Below are positions 55,617-64,000 of a stretch of DNA of 64,000 nt, one piece after another (within the stretch, counting starts at the first letter, position 1; the number at the start of each line of letters is the position of its first letter). A model generated the notes under the pieces. The model saw only the letters and a program-made list of their open reading frames with translations. It was not told where the DNA came from and did no database searches. Both the position numbers and the translations under genes were made by a program. Source of the DNA: Rhizoctonia solani (taxonomy: Eukaryota; Basidiomycota; Agaricomycetes; Cantharellales; Ceratobasidiaceae); NCBI RefSeq assembly GCF_016906535.1, contig NC_057371.1, positions 1,240,001 to 1,304,000 on the forward strand, given 5' to 3'.

Positions 55617-56107
55617 TTACCGGAAGTCATACACCACTTTGGCGTAATATATCGCTGCTGCTGCCGAAGTGATCGATAGCGTGAGAGGGACAGGCCCCTT
55701 GCGAGCACGAGGAACGGAGGAAAGGAAAAGGATGACAGACGCAGCTGAGCAATGTGCATGTTATGATTCGCCTCTACTATCCAGTGTTCCATATGACGTA
55801 CCAAGGGCTGTTTCATATCCATAGTTTCCACCGTTCCGAATTTGGTATCCCGCATAACCATACATGCCACCAACACCGACACCTTAATGCCACGTTTGCG
55901 TTAAATTAAAAGTCTATGGCATGTCTGTCTGAGTGTAAGTGCTACTCACCAGCAACCAGTGATGGTATAGACTTTGTCCTTGCAAATCCAGTGATACCTC
56001 CAATCGAGCAGAGGACCGCCATCGTTAAAGCTGGGTGAGCAGACTAGCATTCAACCAGTTGACTCAGGGTTAACACATATATCAAGTATCTTAATTAATC
56101 TCACCAT
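55617..56107 (-). CDS. TMEM14-family small membrane protein
   Basis: Small four-helix membrane protein of the TMEM14 (UPF0136) family, mitochondrial or ER in other eukaryotes. Exons 56107-56105, 56043-55950, 55882-55802 and 55744-55617 sum to 306 nt (101 residues). Exon 1 contributes only the ATG. Sequence: SAHPALTMAVLCSIGGITGFARTKSIPSLVAG, then GVGGMYGYAGYQIRNG, ALAASVILFLSSVPRARKGPVPL and AAAAIYYAKVVYDF. The HPAxTM start, SIPSLVAGVG and YGYAGYxIxNG match the family. Promoter region is shared with the 84-residue gene on the other strand. Confidence 0.88.
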
Positions 56108-56379
56108 TTTTTAGATTTAATTTGGGCTCTTAGCAGCAAGTGCACTTGGTGAACAAGTATCTCTCGCCCGTGATGGTCCTTTTATGCTGGTTGACGATGG
56201 GCGCGATTCGCTGATAGACTACGTAACGCCCGGCGTCTTTGCGGGATCATGCGCCTTCAATTCGAACTTGTCAATTTGGTGACGTCAGGCCAAACGCTCC
56301 TTCATTAACAACTCGTTAGTCGGCCATCTTGATTCTTAACCACTACATTTAATACTAGTGCCCTTTGGAATAATAAACC

Positions 56380-56745
56380 ATGCCTTCTGCCACTATGAAC
56401 GAAGGTGAACTCCATCTATCTGAGAGTTGATATGTCTCTGACTTTCTCTTTAAGCCGATGCAAAGTTTCCTACAGCCTCGGACAACGGCATTCCTCCTTC
56501 TCCTACCAGAGAGAATCCTGCAGGGGTACAGCTGTCTCCTGAGAATGAAAGAGATACGGACTCAACAGATAGTTTAAATACAGGTGTACCCCAAATCTGA
56601 CCCCAACCCCGAGCAGAAACTAGGACCTAGTGGGCCAGCCTTTGACGCACAACAACATCAGGCACATCTACGAGAGCATATGGACGCAGAGACGCGCGCG
56701 GGAGATGCTCTCACTACTCGGGAAGGAGGACTATATTCAGACTAA
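56380..56745 (+). CDS. Small hypothetical protein, 84 residues
   Basis: Three exons, 56380-56404, 56476-56583 and 56624-56745, with GT-AG junctions, sum to 255 nt. The product is hydrophilic, beginning MPSATMNEASDNGIPPSP, rich in Ser, Thr, Glu and Asp, and has a possible helix AQQHQAHLREHMDAETRAG. No signal peptide or membrane segment. The third-exon intron is only 40 nt. The exact frame agreement across three exons supports a real gene, but the family is unknown. Confidence 0.5.
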
Positions 56746-57149
56746 TTCGCATTTATGAGCCGCATAAAGTCTCGTTGTATCCATACAAGTCTGTTGAAGA
56801 GGTGTAAAATATGTACGTCCAGGGATTGTATTGGTAAATCTGAACATCGATAGCTGGACTATGCATGAATAGGTCCAGAGGTCACCAGAATTTGGAGGCT
56901 TTGGTTGGCTGACTCATCGGGAGTAAGCAAAGACAAACATTGGGGATTGCCATAATCTTATTTTCGACCACGCACAACGTCCAAGCATAGGGCCTCATAT
57001 CTTATATATACAATTCGTCATCGAGCACCATCGTATCTATCAAACTTGAAGTGTATTCTTATATCGACTTGTTCTCACTTTCTGACCTAAATTGTCTTGA
57101 CCAACCGCCTGTCAGTGCCTTCTTATACCAACTATTTTGAGAAGAATAC
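56746..57149. promoter_or_regulatory. Promoter region of the eIF4E gene
   Basis: About 400 nt with a TATATATA-like stretch near 57001-57009, roughly 140 nt upstream of the ATG at 57150. No gene within it. Confidence 0.35.
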
Positions 57150-58302
57150 ATGGCTGGTAACCCAGGCTATTTCTCCAACCACAGCCAAACCCGCTTGACG
57201 AATACTACTGGAAGCAATAATAATCCATCTCCTGTGTCTACCCCTGCTCCATCTGGCCCCAACGGAAACTCTCTGACGGGACCTAATTCTCGATCTCGGA
57301 GTACATCAGGCGCCGCACCTCCGTCTGCCGTGCGCTCTAAACATTTTTCTCTTTCCGTAACTGGGACCGAAAGGCCATCTGGAGAAAAAGGACGTGGCAC
57401 GAGCGCAGATCGCACGGGCAATGGCAGTGGCTTGGCTGCAGTTCATCCACTCAAATCCACGTGAGTTGACAAACTTCTCTTATAAACTAACAACTCATAC
57501 GAGTACCAAGTATTCGAGGCATGTATGCTGATTTGGCTTCTTTGTTGCAGCTGGGTGATCTGGTTCCACCAGCGCCAAAACAGAACACCACAGACACTCA
57601 TTAATTATGGTAAGTGGAGTACTAGTTAGGCACCCCCAACTATTATTGACGGCTTTGCAGAGGAGGGAATCAAGCGTGTGACTGCTTTTAGCTCCGTAAG
57701 CTTATGCTGTTATACTTCTTTGGCGCTCTGGCTCATGTAGTTCAATTAGGTCGAATCGTTTTGGTCCATCTTCACTCACCTGAACCCCCCATCAAACCTC
57801 CAACCAACTACCGACTACCTCATCTTTCACTCCGGAGTTCAGCGGCCCGTTTGGGAGGACCCGATGAATGTAAAAGGCGGAAAATGGAGTATCCGTTTGC
57901 GCAAAGGTGTCGCAGACAGGCTCTGGGAGGATCTCATACTTGCTCTCATTGGTGATCAATTCGAGGACGAGGACGAGGTCTGTGGATGTGTCCTTAGCGT
58001 GCGCATCCAAGAAGATATCATTAGCATTTGGAACAAGGACGAGAGTAATAGCCAGGTGTTAAATAGGATACGGTGAGATCAACAATTCCTTTGTGGGTGG
58101 GACCCAGTTAAGCAATATCTAGGGATACGACTCGTCGGGTCCTGAACTTGCCACCTTCCACGACTTTCGAGTACAAATCACATAATGGTATGACCGGAGA
58201 ATGCTGTTATGAAACCTACCTAACGCTCTCTCTGTTTCAGAATCTCTTCAAGACAAAGGATCATTCCGAAAATTGCCGGCCACTAACGATCGCGTGGTGT
58301 GA
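57150..58302 (+). CDS. Eukaryotic translation initiation factor 4E family protein
   Basis: mRNA cap-binding protein. Exons 57150-57460, 57551-57609, 57661-57695, 57750-58072, 58123-58187 and 58241-58302 sum to 855 nt (284 residues). A Ser/Pro/Asn-rich N-terminal extension of about 100 residues precedes WVIWFHQR. Core features: VESFWSIFTHLNPPS (cap-contacting Trp region), RPVWEDPMNVKGGKWSIRL with the conserved Trp-Glu-Asp-Pro, and LWEDLILALIGDQF (eIF4G/4E-BP docking face), then GCVLSVR...DIISIWNKD. The long N-terminus and WVIWFHQ context resemble class II eIF4E2/4EHP more than canonical eIF4E. That subclass call is tentative. Confidence 0.9.
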
Positions 58303-58500
58303 TTGCACACGGACGTTCTTGCTCTTGCAGTCAATGGAAGAGTGCAGCTTGTACCGCTATGATTGAATTTCTCCTCACTGTTGTACGTCGTGGCCTCTGT
58401 ACCTGAGTGTATTAGTAAGACAATAACTTGCACCGATGAAGTTACCATTGATGAGTTTTGCCGATGGAGATAGTGAATGGATAATTTCCGCGAGCCCCTC

Positions 58501-58535
58501 TGATCATAGCAGGGCGTCTAAAGAATATATAGGCG
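58501..58535. repeat. Copy 1 of a 35-nt imperfect direct repeat
   Basis: Shares TGATCATAGC, GGCGTCTAA, AATATA and TAGGCGC with 59594-59628, in the same order and orientation. Confidence 0.6.
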
Positions 58536-59593
58536 CCAATAGCCCCGTGATCCCCGTGCCGTGCCAATGAGAGCTGTATGGACATGAAGTACATTATCAG
58601 AATATGTGAATGTCCATATATGCGGAGAGTTGGACGAATACCCGTAGTTCGGACCACCTCGTTCTCGTAATAGGTTGGGTGACTGAGGGCCAACTTAACC
58701 TATTCACCGGTGGTATTAATGGGAAGTGCCTATACACGAAGGATGATGCTAGTTCAGGTTTTATTGGTTTTGCTTATTTATAATAATATAATGTGGATGT
58801 GAGGTTCTGAGAAATTTCAATGCGGTTCGAAAGACTCTTGCTGTATGCGGACGGAAGTATTTCCAAGGCACTTTATAAGTCGTACGCATACCATGCGCCT
58901 AATAAACAAGCTTTCTTCCAAGCATCTCGGGAGCGAAAAATTCTAGATTTCGTACAAACTCTTCGACAGTCCCACAACTTGTTTCGGCTCGGAAAATGTC
59001 GATCGCGAACAAACGAGTGGGAATTTAATGGAAAAGCCGGTTTCTACCCAATTCCATAGCCCACCCCCCTGATCCAAACCATATTATTTCACCTCGGTAT
59101 CTTGTTAAGGTGTCGGGCGAATGCTGCTCCATCATAAGGTCGCGTCGTTGGAGGTTCCAAAATGAGCTAGTAGAACTACAGTACTGCTGCACCAAATCTT
59201 CGGGTGTGAAAAGGTCAGAAAATGGGATCATGTAGCTCAGACTCTCTTGAGGGGCTTCAATGTGGCACAGAGGGTGTGTCCGGACCTCTCGAGGAGGCTC
59301 GATACGCTTAACCTTTAACAGGTCTCTCCAACACCCACGGTCAGTCTTCGGTGGAGCTTGCCCACGGCGATCATCATCGAATGATGGGTGGGCAGTATTG
59401 CAGTAGTGAGCTTCAGTGTAACAATGCCCCATGCAAACTAATAATATTAGTTTCTGGGTCGATTTGAGACCAATCATCGATTGTATTGCGAGAAGACACC
59501 ATAGCTGGCAATGGAAAGGCTGACGGAACGAAAAACGAATGTATGTATCTTCGTCCATCCCATAGCATCTCAATTTACGGCCCCTATCTGACT

Positions 59594-59628
59594 TGATCAT
59601 AGCGTGGCGTCTAAGCGAATATAGGCGC
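59594..59628. repeat. Copy 2 of a 35-nt imperfect direct repeat
   Basis: Matches 58501-58535 with a few substitutions; similarity may extend weakly leftward into GCCCCT. Confidence 0.6.
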
Positions 59629-59776
59629 GCCACTGGGCCTTTGGTGCCTAATGCCAAGCCCACAAGAGAGCCCAAGAAATTTGCATCGATAAGAAGCATC
59701 AATACGCATGCGCACCACATATAAGCCGGCCAGACAAACTGCCGTGGTTTGAGGAGGTTTCTCTTCTCGAACCAAG

Positions 59777-61692
59777 ATGAACGTCCAAGAGCCAATCCAG
59801 CCCGCGCTTGTGCGCTCGAACTCGACTGCATCTTCAGTCAAATCTGGAAAACTATCCCATCTTAACACTCCGGCAGGGGAGGCACAGACCGAAGTCGAAC
59901 ATGTCAACACTCGCCCGCCACTTGACTACAGCTCCTTTGGGGCGTTTTGGACCAGCGTTGCAGCGCGAATTAGGTCTGTATTTACGAGGAGATTTGTTAT
60001 GGCATTACTTGTGAGTTTATGTGCTTAGTCAGCGAACGGAGGACTAAACCACTGGCCTTAAACAACAGGGCGGCCAACTCGTTAGCATTTGCATCACCTG
60101 TACCTCAGTGTCTACGACCGAGTTGGTGAATCGCGGTTGGTCTTTGCCTACTACCCAAACATTCTTCTTGTGAGTTTGTTATTAGTTCTCAGTGATGGTG
60201 GTATGACGTGTTTCTATAGGTATTTCTCCTTGTTCATTGTGTACACACCTTACACGATCTATCAGTGTAAGTTTAAAATATTTTTGGTAAAATCAAGAGT
60301 ATTCAACGATACACTTCCAGACGGGTTCAAGGGTTGGGGCAATGTCGTCATCAAGGATGGCTGGAAATGTATGTTCGCTCGCCTGTTACTAAGTGAATCG
60401 TTGCCTTGATAATTTCACTTCCAGACTTTGTACTCGCTGCGTGTGACGTAGAGGCCAACTTCCTAGTTGTTAACGCTGTAAGTCATTCCATGCCCTGAAT
60501 TGTATTTCACACTAAAGAACCCCACAGTACAAATATACGAATTTGCTGTCATGCATGCTCCTCAATTCGTAAGTTCAGACGTCATACAACTCAATTGCAT
60601 GTTCCGACTCTGCTCAGATGGGCTATTCCGACATGTGCATTTTTCGCATGGCTTTATATGCGTCCAAAATACCACTGGACACAACTGATTGTGAGCAACC
60701 TTCCAAACCCCCACCATCCTCACCATCCCTCAACCGTATCTGGATTATGTACTCAAATCTGGACTTTTTTCTTCTCCGCCAACGGTGCGATACATGCTAC
60801 TATACCACTGCACTATATTGCATCTCTCACCCATAGGGCATCCTTATCTGCATCGGAGGAATGGGCATGCTCATTGGTACGTCCATAGTTGATGTGTGAC
60901 AATTGAAGATTAACCACCTGCAGCTTCGGACCACCTTACGGGAACTGGACAGTATCCAGCAGCGTCTATGGTCAAGGGTGACTTGTTCATGCTCGCTGGG
61001 GCGACTCTGTATGGGTTCACCAACGCTACCGAGGTCAGTCACTCTCTCATCTAGAGTAAATTGAGGTCTTAGTCTAGTATAGGAATTCTTTGTGAGAAAC
61101 CGCCCGCTATATGAAGTTATTGGGCAACTCGGTCTGTACGGAATGATTATCAACGCTATCCAGGCTAGTGGGTTGGAGCACAAAGATATGAGGACGGCAA
61201 ATTGGAATGGCGGTGTTAGTAAGTATAGGCATCTTCAAATCGTGCGTTAAACGCTGATCACATCCCAAGTTGGCTTGCTATTCGCATATACGATCGGTAA
61301 GTAAGCCCAAACCATCGAGTTATTAGATACTAAAGATTCCCCGTTTAGCCATGTTGATTTTGTACACGGTTGCTCCTCTGATTTATCGAGCTGCCTCGTC
61401 AGTATACTACAACCTCAGCTTGCTATCCAGTAACTTTTACGGACTTCTCTTTGCTCTCGGGCTTTACGTGAGTTGATCTTCATTATCCTTAGATTTTGAT
61501 TCCTGACAAATTCACGTTTAGCATCAACGCCCCTACTGGCTCTACTTTATTGCCTTTGTGGTCATTATCTTCGGTCTCGTCTCGTACTTTTGGCACTCGA
61601 CGCCCGAGGAACAAGGTAAACTCGATCCTCAAAAACCCGAATACGTGCAGCAGAAACCCGAGAGGGAACCGGGCTCTGAAATACCCGTTTAG
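59777..61692 (+). CDS. SLC35F-type nucleotide-sugar-like transporter, copy A
   Basis: Ten-helix membrane transporter of the drug/metabolite superfamily, SLC35F1/F2 group. Ser-rich cytosolic N-terminus, then PPLDYSSFGAFWTSV, TRRFVMALLGGQLVSICITCTS, TELVNRGWSLPTTQTFFLY, GFKGWGNVVIKDGWKYFVLAACDVEANF, WAIPTCAFFAWLYMRPKYHW, GDLFMLAGATLYGFTNATEEFFV, MIINAIQASGLEH, YRAASSVYYNLSLLSSNFYGLL and HQRPYWLYFIAFVVIIFGL. About twelve exons; stop at 61690-61692 after SEIPV. A second copy follows head-to-tail 550 nt downstream with the same intron positions. Substrate unknown. Confidence 0.9.
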
Positions 61693-62243
61693 AAAAGGGC
61701 ATGCATATTTTGTTAGGTTTGCTTATGTATGAGGATTGTACGACCAGAATTCTTGAATGGATATATTAAATTTGCTCTTTCAATTCTTTCGAGAGGTAGC
61801 CTCGTAAAAGGTTTTCAAGTACGTACCAAGGCATATGTTGTATAATAATTCCGAACAATTAAAGGATATCATAGTAAGTGGGTTTCCGTACAAATTACGT
61901 GGGGATTGATCGATTAATCGCGCCCAGGAACACCTGATGGCGATTAGGTGTGACATCTGTTCCAGGCGCACAAAGCACACGAGTGAATCCCCCAGCCCCC
62001 GGTCCGGCACTTTTCTATTCCCCTCGAACCGAGTCCTCGCACGCTATGGAGCTGGAGCGAGACCCAGATACTGTAGTGTTCGCCTAGTTAACGCTCGCGG
62101 GGCTAACTTGTCTTGGCATGATCGCTAATTATAACCCATCACTCGGAAGCGCCACCGGATTGCACCGGCAGATAAAATAACAGGGGGAGCACCATATGGC
62201 TTGAGGCGCTTGACCCACCCTCTTGCCATCCCCCTTCCTCATC
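61693..62243. other. Spacer between tandem transporter genes
   Basis: 550 nt with the promoter of copy B. I see no obvious repeat of copy A's upstream sequence and no gene. Confidence 0.4.
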
Positions 62244-64000
62244 ATGAACGCCCAAGAGCCCCAAATCGAACGTTCCCAATCGAGTTCGTCCTCTATCAAG
62301 TCGGGAAAAATCAACCAGGAAAACGACCGTGTTCAATCGCAAGATGAGGAACAAGGACTCAAGCCCGGTCCGACCCGCGCTCGACTACTCGTCGTTTGGA
62401 AATTTTTGGGCGAGCGTGGGTGTACGCCTAGGTCCGTCCTGACAAGACGATTTGTTTTGGCTTTGCTCGTAAGTGTGTCATTTGGCCCAGGAACAAAACT
62501 TTTTTTGATTTCATTGATGTTATATTTAGGGCGGCCAACTTGTTAGCATTTGTATTACTTGTACATCAGTCACAACCACCGAGTTGGTCAATCGTGGATG
62601 GTCTTTGCCTGCGACTCAAACATTTTTCCTGTGAGTGCGTGTTTGGGTGGTTGTGTCGGAAGTTCATGAACTTGACTTGATCGGGATAGGTATTTTGCAC
62701 TCTTTATCGTGTACACGCCTTATACAATTTTCAAGTGTACGTTGGGTCTTATTTATCGTTGATGTGATTCAACTGACGAGTGTTTTTTTAGATGGATTTA
62801 AAGGATGGGGGAACTTGATTATCAAAGATGGCTGGAAATGTACGTCCCCTTGGAGCCCTTATCAAAGCTCGGCTAGGATAACCATTGCCCAATATAGATT
62901 TCATCCTTGCTGCGTGTGATGTCGAGGGGAACTATCTAGTAGTTTTGGCATACCAATTCACAAACTTGCTTTCGTGCATGCTGCTTGATTCGTAGGCGCC
63001 CCTCTTTTTTCCATTTGCTTTTAGCGACGCTGACAAGGTCTGGATTCCGGAATAGATGGGCAATCCCGGCATGTGCGTTTTTTGCATGGATATATATGCG
63101 GCCCAAATACCACTGGACACAATTGATTGTGAGCAACCTTCCAAACTCTCATTGCGCATTCTTGCCGTACGTGAATGTGATACTTACGTTTTTGGATTGC
63201 TTTTGTTTGGTGTACTGCATGGCACTGTGTTTATGCGCTCGGATGAAATTTAGGGTATACTTATTTGCGTTGGAGGGTTGGGTATGCTTGTTGGTGAGTT
63301 CTTGAACATGCCTTTGGTGGAAAGGAACTCATAAGGGGGTAGCCTCGGATCGTTTAACGGGGACGGGGCAGTACCCGGCTTCGTCCATGGTCAAAGGGGA
63401 CTTGTTCATGCTCGCTGGAGCAACCTTGTATGGATTTACGAATGCTACCGAGGTAAACTTCTTGCTTCCTCCTTGCATTGATGCATACTGAGTGCACATG
63501 ACTTAGGAATTCCTGGTTCGTAAACGCCCATTATACGAAGTCGTCGGACAGCTCGGAATGTACGGGATGATTATCAATGCGATCCAGGCGAGCGGACTGG
63601 AGCACAAGGAGATGAGGAATGTAACTTGGAACGGGGGTGTTAGTGAGTGATTGTTTTGATTTATTCAAGTGTGTATGATTCTGACGGTATCGTCAAAGTT
63701 GGGCTGTTGTTTGCGTATACAATTGGTGAGTCGTGTGCACGTTTCTGTTTGTTACGGGTTGTACTGATATTCGGGGTTGTAGCTATGTTTATCCTGTATA
63801 CGACTGCGCCGCTCATTTACCGTGCTGCGTCGTCGGTGTATTACAACCTGAGCCTGTTGTCAAGTGACTTTTATGGGCTACTATTTGGGTTGGGTCTCTA
63901 CGTAAGTTTCCTTTCTCCATGCGCTCGTATTCAATCTAAGGATGGTTGAAAAAGCATTACCGCCCGTACTGGTTATATTTTGTCGCGTTTGCGGTCATCA
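62244..64000 (+). CDS. SLC35F-type transporter, copy B, truncated by the window edge
   Basis: Paralogue of the gene at 59777. It begins MNAQEPQIERSQSSSSSIKSGK; exon 1 is 62244-62468 and exon 2 starts at 62530 with GGQLVSICITCTS. Blocks equivalent to copy A follow in order: TELVNRGWSLPATQTFFL, GFKGWGNLIIKDGWK, WAIPACAFFAWIYMRPKYHW, GDLFMLAGATLYGFTNATEEFLV, AIQASGLEHKEM, YRAASSVYYNLSLLSSDFYGLL, and HYRPYWLYFVAF at the right edge. In exon 1 the segment homologous to PPLDYSSFGAFWTSV is found in another frame (about 62375-62430), so two compensating shifts lie inside the exon. These may be sequence errors or true divergence. Confidence 0.88.

Larger units (their letters stand above)
58303..59776. 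other. Intergenic region with a degenerate local repeat
   Basis: About 1.5 kb. Two related segments of about 35 nt share TGATCATAGC and GGCGTCTAA and lie at 58501-58535 and 59594-59628. A 268-codon minus-strand frame here is probably chance (see rejected items). Confidence 0.4.

Noticed and set aside
59025..59831. 268-codon open frame on the minus strand
   Set aside because: It overlaps the 5' exon of the transporter on the other strand, has no recognisable domain and an odd composition. It contains one copy of the local repeat, so I take it as a chance frame.

Overview
The window reads as nuclear DNA of a filamentous basidiomycete. Genes are dense and heavily split by short GT-AG introns, mostly 45-80 nt. 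Several products belong to families I associate with Agaricomycetes: a Rho GEF with the Rom2-type Cys motif, fungal Zn2Cys6 factors with the CAECRRLKLKC-type core, a cytochrome b5-fused delta-8 sphingolipid desaturase, Kei1, and a Slt2 MAP kinase. A Rhizoctonia-like (Ceratobasidiaceae) source is my guess. I see no prokaryotic, organellar or viral features.

Layout. 0.2-2.9 kb (+): acidic hypothetical protein with a small Cys cluster. 3.2-9.8 kb (+): Ufd4/TRIP12 HECT ubiquitin ligase, 16 exons. 10.2-12.0 kb (+): delta-8 sphingolipid desaturase. 12.4-13.3 kb (-): glutathione S-transferase. 14.4-20.4 kb (-): Rho1 GEF (DEP, two DH, PH, CNH). 21.9-24.9 kb (+): Trm140/METTL2-type tRNA methyltransferase. 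25.6-26.6 kb and 28.8-32.3 kb (+): a short and a full-length Zn2Cys6 factor. 32.5-33.6 kb (+): SNAPC1-like protein. 34.5-35.4 kb (-): secreted double-psi beta-barrel protein. 36.0-38.0 kb (-): secreted His-rich protein. 38.3-41.0 kb (-): S33 tripeptidyl-peptidase. 41.3-43.6 kb (+): p21-activated kinase. 43.6-47.2 kb: gene-poor. 47.6-48.5 kb (-): MYND finger protein. 49.6-51.0 kb (+): HIT zinc finger protein. 51.1-53.6 kb (-): Slt2/Mpk1. 54.0-55.5 kb (-): Kei1. 55.6-56.1 kb (-): TMEM14. 56.4-56.7 kb (+): 84-residue hypothetical. 57.2-58.3 kb (+): eIF4E family. 59.8-61.7 kb and 62.2 kb to the right edge (+): tandem SLC35F-like transporters.

Themes. Rho1 GEF, PAK and Slt2 all belong to cell-polarity and cell-wall-integrity signalling. 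The desaturase and Kei1 both act on fungal sphingolipids. They are dispersed among unrelated genes, so I do not claim a cluster. I found no convincing new multi-gene system.

The most notable signals are structural. Very small coding exons (3, 7, 8, 10, 14, 16 and 19 nt) are demanded by frame and family conservation. At least nine genes are broken by single-base shifts, mostly one-base losses at or near homopolymers, in otherwise conserved genes; base-calling errors in the assembly explain this best. There is also a GC-AG intron in UFD4 and an apparent GA donor in Kei1. Where summed exon lengths are reported as multiples of three, I derived the splice sites by hand; elsewhere boundaries are approximate.
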